Below are positions 59,086 to 64,000 of a DNA stretch of 64,000 bases, piece by piece; the stretch's first letter is position 1; every line of letters starts with the position of its first letter. The translations under genes and the position numbers were made by a program. Source of the DNA: Owenia fusiformis (lineage: Eukaryota > Annelida > Polychaeta > Sabellida > Oweniidae). The notes under the pieces are model-generated. The model worked only from the letters and a program-made list of their open reading frames with translations. It searched no databases and was not told the origin of the DNA. Location of the stretch: positions 25,536,166-25,600,165 of the forward strand of contig CAIIXF020000011.1 of assembly GCA_903813345.2 (NCBI GenBank). Reading direction: 5' to 3'.

Positions 59086-61408
59086 TTATTTTGTGCTCAA
59101 CAGAAACCCCGTCTCATCCATGTTCCAGACGCGTTCTGGGTGCATATAAAGGGATGGGTATTTATCAAAGTCGTCGAAGTATCGGTTAATTAGAACTTTG
59201 TGTAGTAGTCTAGTCCTTGATGTACTTAGAGCTTCACTCTTGCGTATGGTTAAGTCGTGCCTCTTTCGTAGGCTGTACCACCAGTCCTTTTAGAAGAAAA
59301 TAGTAAATAATACTTTTTGAAATATAAAAGAGTAGCCCATCTATGTATTTAGACTCATATATTCATAATTTCATCAATTTATTTCTCATTTTTTTCTATC
59401 AATGTCAAGATAACACGTGCAATTGGGTTTACTCACATTTATTTCTTACTTGCTTTTCTTATTGAGATCATTCATGGATTTTTAATCATGTTGCTACAAC
59501 CTGAAATTATAACTGATGTAACAAATTATAGAAAAGAGCAAGAATCACATACTGGGCCTAAGGTTCCGTTTCTGAAGGGGTTTTTCAACCCAAGTTTTCT
59601 CACAACTTCACCCATTTTTTTCATGAGCATCACCCGGGTAATTCCAAAGCCCTGGTTTGCCGCTCTTTTCGCTTTGCGAACAATGTCCTCCTCGACATCA
59701 TGGGGAAGTGCGGGAGGCCTTCCAGCCTTTAATGTCAGGTCTGACCAGACCTGTTTTGTGGTCTGAAATAGTTGACCTTGGAATGCCATACTTAGCCGTT
59801 GTTTGGCGAAGGCTAAGTTTACCCTCTCTGTATAAAATACTAGTCGAAATAGCATACACAACTTATACTAATGTGGTAAGTATGGTAAAAAGTGATGCAA
59901 TGACTAGTCTTTTATTGTTTGCGTTAATCATCAGGCAAACACAAAAATAATCAATTTGATGGGATAATAAGGAAAGTGCAAGCTAACCCACTCCCACAGT
60001 GCAATAGGTAAATTTTAGGAGAGGATGCAGGCGAAGGTTCACACAAAACCACACATTAATACAATGAATATGATTGAAGATTAGATCTAATGATTTTATT
60101 ATAACATAAATATGGTGATTAAATAATGTCATGCAATATGATTTATAAATATAGCAAATTAATATAAAGATTAAAATTGATAATTAAATATATGTATGTC
60201 AATATACAATACTACATGTATGAATAGAAATGTAGGAAAATGTTTAGATCAGATCTGTAAAAATTCAAAATTATCTAAATCTGTTATTCATGTAACTTGT
60301 AAGTTAAACATTCAGAATCACAACATAAATTATGTCATGTTAAATGCGACCTAAAAACAGTTCTGTTTGATGAACCAAGATATGAATTATTTGTTATTTG
60401 GCCTTGAAGTAGTTAAACCAGAAAACATATGAATAAACAGATAAACAGTGTTGATAAATTGTCTTCCACAAGGTTCAGACTTTCAGACACCAAAGAATTC
60501 AACCTTTGGCCCCAAATTGCTTCTGACTGATCCAGAAAAGAATGTGTAAAAATATGTTGAGAAATTGTCTTAATATTCAACCTCCCTTTAAATTGTACTA
60601 TGATATTTCTAATGATTCGATATAGTAAGAATATTGGTAAATTAATAAACGGATACGTTGGTAAACATTAAGTCACGTGACATCAACAAAAGCCGTCTGC
60701 TATTATAAATGTCGCTAAAATAGTTGATTCGTTACTCAAACTTGATATAATCATTCATCCCACTACAGGCCTTTATATTTTGTGTGAAAGTATATTTGCA
60801 ATTCATAGACTTCTAAAACCAAAACAATTGATACGACAATGTCGATACAATGTCATCAAAACAATCAAAAAATGTCAAAGGTTTTACCGGAAGTTTCAAA
60901 CTCCTCTATCAGTCCAATTCATTCAGTAATCTAGCTTTAATCTCTTTAAGATTCCTTCTAGATCTAGTATTCAATCTATCATACCTATTTAGAACATGAC
61001 TGAAGCTCAAATCTTACTCACCCACATAATCTACTGATCTACTTTTGCTGAATGTTATCTTGTTCAAGATCTCGATGGCTTTGGAAATCAACTAGTGCTT
61101 TCTCAAAATAGCCTCGCTTTAAATAGGGAATTTCTTACGGGGATTCCCCAAACATCATATTCCAAATTTAGAAGATTCGTCAAATAATAGGAAACGTTTG
61201 CATCTTTCTCCTCACTGTTTAACAACATTGTTAATGTTTATCAACAATAGATGACTCAAAGGTATTCGTAGAAGCATAATATTTGGTGTAATCGAAGGTA
61301 AGTGAAAATATGGTTATTTTGATTTGACTTCCGGATTATCTAAGATGAATGTATGTTACATCTGTATACCGCTACAGCCTTGGCCAAATCGTCTTTTGTG
61401 TACATAGA
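59086..61408 (-). pseudogene. pogo/Tigger-like transposase, intron-containing, frameshifted
   Basis: Three pieces on the minus strand. (1) 61408 to about 61362: after an acceptor TATTTCAG, MYTKDDLAKAVAVY, like the start of a psq/pogo helix. (2) 59832-59553: YREGKLSLRQTTAKYGIPRS, an HTH_psq motif, then one frame over GRPPALPHDVEEDIV..KLGLKNPF, the CENP-B-type HTH, ending at a donor CCA|GTATGT. (3) 59286-59086: after acceptor CTAAAAG, DWWYSLRKRHDLTIRKSEAL and RVWNMDETGF, the first Asp region of the DDE domain, then stop. Junction 2/3 agrees in phase. A single-base frameshift lies between the two HTH motifs and no clean splice joins pieces 1 and 2, so I call it a pseudogene. Confidence 0.7.
60672..60681. 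promoter_or_regulatory. CLEAR-type palindrome GTCACGTGAC
   Basis: An exact GTCACGTGAC, the site class used by TFEB/MITF-type bHLH-zip factors. It lies between pieces 1 and 2 of the pogo-like pseudogene. No nearby gene explains it. Confidence 0.35.
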
Positions 61409-63719
61409 CTGAAATATAGTTTTTTGGGTATAATAGAGCAATATTTTGAAAGACAGCCTTATTCCGGTCAGATTTAGAATTCCTATTTTAACTAGTCTTA
61501 ACATTCTATTTTGAATTATTGATAGAGAAGTTAGAGAAAATGTATTTAATTCAGTATAAATACATAATTTAGAACACTGGCATAAGTTAGATGAATTAAT
61601 TTTATGGTATAAGTCCAATACATGATTAAAGGTACGCTCAGTTGCAGTACCAGGACAAACAAACCACGTTTTTAACACCATTGTTTGTTCCCCATGCACC
61701 TTGCCTTGTATTAGGACCATACGATCCGATATTTCAAATAATCTTCATGGATTAAGGATATATCATTAAAAATAAGGTTCATTATAATGATTTAAAATGA
61801 CCGACATAAGACTAGTCGTAAATTATCTAAGTTTTACAGATTCAGAATGAGGCTGACCTCGGATTTTAAAAGAAAAAATAACCGTCTAATTACGGTCATT
61901 TGAAATGCATTTGTAATGAACTAAATCATCATGTTTGTCGTGTTTGCATATCTACAGAAGAACAAGTCATTCAACAATTATCTCGACACTGAATACAGTG
62001 AAAGAGGACAATCTGTAATAAAATATTCGATTTAGAAACTGAGCGTTCTCATACTCACTTTTGAATTTAGCGGCCGTTGAGAGGAAGGACTGCTCGATCA
62101 ACAAATATTAGTAATCAATCAATATTTTTATTTTGAACAATTAAAACAAACACAAGGCTATTTTGTAATGTTTGCATATTTATTATAGCTCTAATTTATC
62201 TACAAATAAAACACTCATTAAAATGACTGTCATTAAGCTTTATTTTTATCTGAAAACATATGTAAGACCGGCATAATTCAGTGCAGACCGCAATTAGCCA
62301 CTGACTGGGATTATCCTCATTCATCCTATATGAAAAATAATGATATGTTTTTGATTTAGTTTTTTATATCCTATGCATGTTTGAAAAATATATTTCCCCT
62401 TTTATATTAAATTTGTTTTGGAGCTTTTGCCTAAATAATCGCGGGCTCTGATTTCACCCGTGGTGAGAATCTGGCAAGCAACTTTGTAGTTAAAAGGTTT
62501 TGGAACGCTGTGACATTGGCAATTGGCATCCTGAATTAGAATAGCATCAATAACATATATCTGGAAGACCAGTGTTGGGATGGGTGTTTGTCAAATTAGT
62601 AAGGGACTTATATGAAATTCCACACAAGCATTACTCACTCTGTAAAATTGTTCTATTGTGGCATTCCATATGCGAAAATCAGTAAATACGTGGGGGAGTG
62701 CCTTGGAGTTACAGGCTTAGTTTTTAAATGATTAATAATTATGTACATGCATATACTTAGGCAATCAAAGAACAGTCAAATTAGACATGATTTTTTAATT
62801 CATGTAATAGGATTTTCATAAATATCTTTGTGTGGGTTTTAGAAGGGAAAAGGTTTCTCATGCATGGGTGTTGGATTATTGATCACTCACTAGTGGGAGG
62901 AGTCTTGTGATCTAGGATTAAATAGAGAGGCAATAGGCGATGGAGAGGCAAGAGATGATGAAGAGACAGGAGAGAGATGAGAGGACTGGAGTATCAGAGG
63001 TTGAATGAGTCTGTGTTGAAAATTGAGTTTGAGTGCAGAATTGGGTTGAGTGCAGAATAATGAAAGGAGTCTGAGAAGTGGAGCATGTAACTTCAGTGGT
63101 AATCTGAGAACTAAACCCTTGAGATTGAGCACCTATCCACACAAATCCAGTGTGCTCAAGGAATGAAGATATCAGATCTGGAAGACTTCTTACGTACATG
63201 GAAATAAGTGTTCGATATTGAGGTGTACCTCAATCAAAACTTGACAATTCAAAAGAAGCTGATCTACAAAGCTACCCACAAAGAGCCACTGAGCAATTTA
63301 AAAAGATAATTGATTTTTGAATTCTATTACGAGAATGTAAATTGTGTTTGAAAATGTGATCATATGTTTGTATTATTCTGGAGTATTCTGTTTTAATTAC
63401 ACAATAGTGATAATGATAATCAATTATCCTTATCAAATCATAAAGCAGTGGTAGAACACAATTCACATGCAGTATGCTCATTTCAAACTCATGAATTTCT
63501 AAGAAGATACATGTATTCAAAAAGACAATTTCCCTTTACAATAGTTGGTAGCCCTAAGAAGAGCCATGTGGTTTTACAATAAGTGAGAATCTTGTCTGTG
63601 TAATAGAGACCCAGGTTCAAATGCTTTATTTCTTTTTGCAGAACAGTAAGTTGCTGCTGGCCCTCTCAACCTTTATCATAGTCGTTAGAAGTCATTTACA
63701 TGAATTATTCATCAAAATA
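61409..63719. other. Gene-free stretch
   Basis: A purine-rich patch (62925-63010; GAGAGGCAA..GAGATGA..GAGAGAGATGAGAGG) and a TTGAGTGCAGAAT doublet (63027-63058) lie near the right end. GACCCAGGTTCAAATGC at 63608 resembles a tRNA/SINE B box but has no convincing partner. No gene supported. Confidence 0.4.
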
Positions 63720-64000
63720 CGAGGGGTGATCAGGAATTTCTTGACCGTTGGCTCTATTTTTGCCATTTTTTATCCTTTCTTAGTGATTTTTTCACACAAT
63801 ATAACCCTAATATATAGGATCACACAATGGAGATTTCATTGTTCTATGACATCATTATTTGATTATTTTTGTTACCATGGTAACAGGCGACGCAACAAGG
63901 TGGAGCTCTGAAAAAATACCAAATTTGAAAAACGACAATAATTTTATATGATGTTTGGACACTGTATTCATTGCTGAATATGACATACTGTATAGGTTGT
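63720..64000. mobile_element. Left end of a mariner-like element, truncated by the window
   Basis: After TA (63718-63719) the sequence CGAGGGGTGATCAGGAATTT with TTGACC following has the form of mariner terminal repeats (CGAGGG.TGATC.G.AA.TT). The right end lies beyond the window, so length and coding content are unknown. Confidence 0.55.
63871..63884. promoter_or_regulatory. Perfect X-box palindrome GTTACCATGGTAAC
   Basis: Matches the RFX-factor consensus GTNRCC(N0-3)RGYAAC with perfect symmetry. It lies about 150 bases inside the mariner-like end, so it may be a property of the element family. Confidence 0.6.

Noticed and set aside
62880-63200. LTR, suggested by a TATA-like ATTAAATAG and a purine-rich tract
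   Set aside because: No second copy, no TG..CA borders and no primer-binding site could be placed.
63540-63625. tRNA-derived SINE suggested by GACCCAGGTTCAAATGC
   Set aside because: A B-box-like word with no convincing A box at the right distance and no cloverleaf.

Overview
The window is nuclear DNA of a multicellular animal. It has spliced genes with GT..AG introns, an AT-rich base composition, Tc1/mariner, hAT, pogo and Ty3/gypsy remnants, and many short TIR elements. ACGG microsatellites and the mix of repeat families suggest a marine invertebrate such as a mollusc or other lophotrochozoan, but no locus here fixes the phylum. Only two genes look intact: a mitochondrial-type helical-repeat protein (4624-6333, minus, two coding exons) and a compact TREX-like DEDDh 3'-5' exonuclease (47620-49003, plus, probably three coding exons). 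One further ORF (45217-45762, minus) carries a damaged BED zinc finger.

Layout. 1-2010: degenerate minisatellite built on CTGATTGTGCTWCAATGTAG. 2.0-6.35 kb: quiet DNA, one small MITE and the helical-repeat gene. 6.4-7.3 kb: a hAT-like MITE and a 545-bp foldback element with an 8-bp target duplication, just upstream of that gene. 7.49-30.79 kb: the dominant feature, a modular tandem array. An 859-bp module B1 alternates with a 460-bp module A1 (period exactly 1319 bp; 15 A1 and 17 B1 copies, apparently identical). It is followed by a shorter A2-B2-A2 block in which B2 is a diverged B but A2 is unrelated to A1. Both blocks are bounded by TAA, and modules meet at a TATTAG core. 31-47.5 kb: a graveyard of mariner-type, hAT-type and unclassified TIR elements, several nested, plus a 173-185-bp satellite and an inverted duplication around an E-box cluster. 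47.6-49.0 kb: the exonuclease gene with a foldback element in its intron. 51.4-53.4 kb: a 2.0-kb TIR element holding six copies of a 17-bp motif. 55-61.4 kb: antisense remains of a Ty3/gypsy element, of a dispersed invertebrate repeat ORF and of a pogo/Tigger transposase. 63.7 kb to the end: the left end of a mariner-like element carrying a perfect RFX-type X-box.

The genes show no operon or pathway link to one another. The coherent 'system' is the A/B array. Its modules are exchanged as cassettes at a short core, A1 carries promoter-like and splice-donor-like signals, and the blocks look as if they were mobilised as composite units. All identifications rest on reading sequence and translation by eye; no database search was possible.
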